Source: an uncultured Bacilli bacterium (GTDB lineage Bacteria; Bacillota_I; Bacilli_A; RF39; UBA660). From it: a stretch of DNA of 5,952 bases. The notes under the pieces are model-generated. The model had not been told where the DNA came from, did not search any database, and saw nothing but the letters and a program-made list of their open reading frames with translations. The position numbers and the translations under genes were made by a program. Below, in pieces: positions 5,939 to 5,952 of the stretch. Within the stretch, counting starts at the first letter, position 1. Every line of letters starts with the position of its first letter. The DNA is taken from the NCBI GenBank assembly GCA_947623975.1, contig CANQHY010000076.1, forward strand, positions 1 to 5,952, in the 5' to 3' direction.

Positions 5939-5952
5939 TCAAATTAATTTTT

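Noticed and set aside
5933..5946. GGTCAATCAAATTA as a CtsR operator
   Set aside because: Only one GGTCAA element is present, without a correctly spaced second heptamer, and it is better explained as the reverse of the whiA -35 box TTGACC.
1..5952. CRISPR array, insertion sequence, tRNA, rRNA or riboswitch
   Set aside because: No regularly spaced repeats, transposase-like frames, terminal inverted repeats or recognisable structured RNA were seen; the intergenic regions are short and AT-rich.

Overview
The window is a chromosomal stretch from a very AT-rich, low-GC Gram-positive bacterium, most likely an uncultured gut-type member of the Bacilli or a relative near the Mollicutes boundary (RF39-like). 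Four things point there: strong AT bias, Shine-Dalgarno sites matching the Bacillus-type 16S tail (AGAAAGGAGGTGAT), sigma-A-like promoters with extended -10 boxes, and the presence of WhiA plus a TGS-domain nucleoside kinase. Trp is encoded by TGG and the five genes end in TAA or TAG; no in-frame TGA has to be read as Trp, so nothing suggests genetic code 4. The lineage is an inference.

Layout, left to right. (1) A minus-strand gene for a type IV pilin-like (pseudopilin) protein with Ig-like repeats; it stops 25 bases before the left edge, in the middle of a repeat, probably because of a one-base frameshift. It has its own good promoter. (2) A Rho-independent terminator. (3) Minus-strand gap, glyceraldehyde-3-phosphate dehydrogenase. 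(4) Fifteen bases upstream and in the same transcript, a 550-aa protein with a TGS domain, a ThrRS-SAD-like domain that has lost its metal and editing residues, and a uridine kinase-type P-loop domain. (5) A 233-bp divergent intergenic region with promoters for the kinase-gap operon and a plausible one for clpP. (6) Plus-strand clpP. (7) Minus-strand whiA, convergent with clpP across 20 bp, with a hairpin spanning the junction. (8) The whiA promoter region, running to the right edge.

How it fits together. whiA, clpP and gap lie near one another in several Bacilli (Bacillus, Staphylococcus), so this looks like a remnant of that neighbourhood with rearranged orientations and without the rest of the usual glycolytic gap-pgk-tpi cluster inside the window. 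The genes are mostly housekeeping: glycolysis, nucleoside salvage or a related phosphotransfer, proteolysis, and a division/chromosome-linked regulator. The accessory part is the pilin-like surface protein. I see no clear undescribed system. The points most worth a second look are the interrupted pilin-like gene, the degenerate SAD domain in the kinase, the kinase-gap operon, and the palindromes in the clpP and whiA promoter regions.
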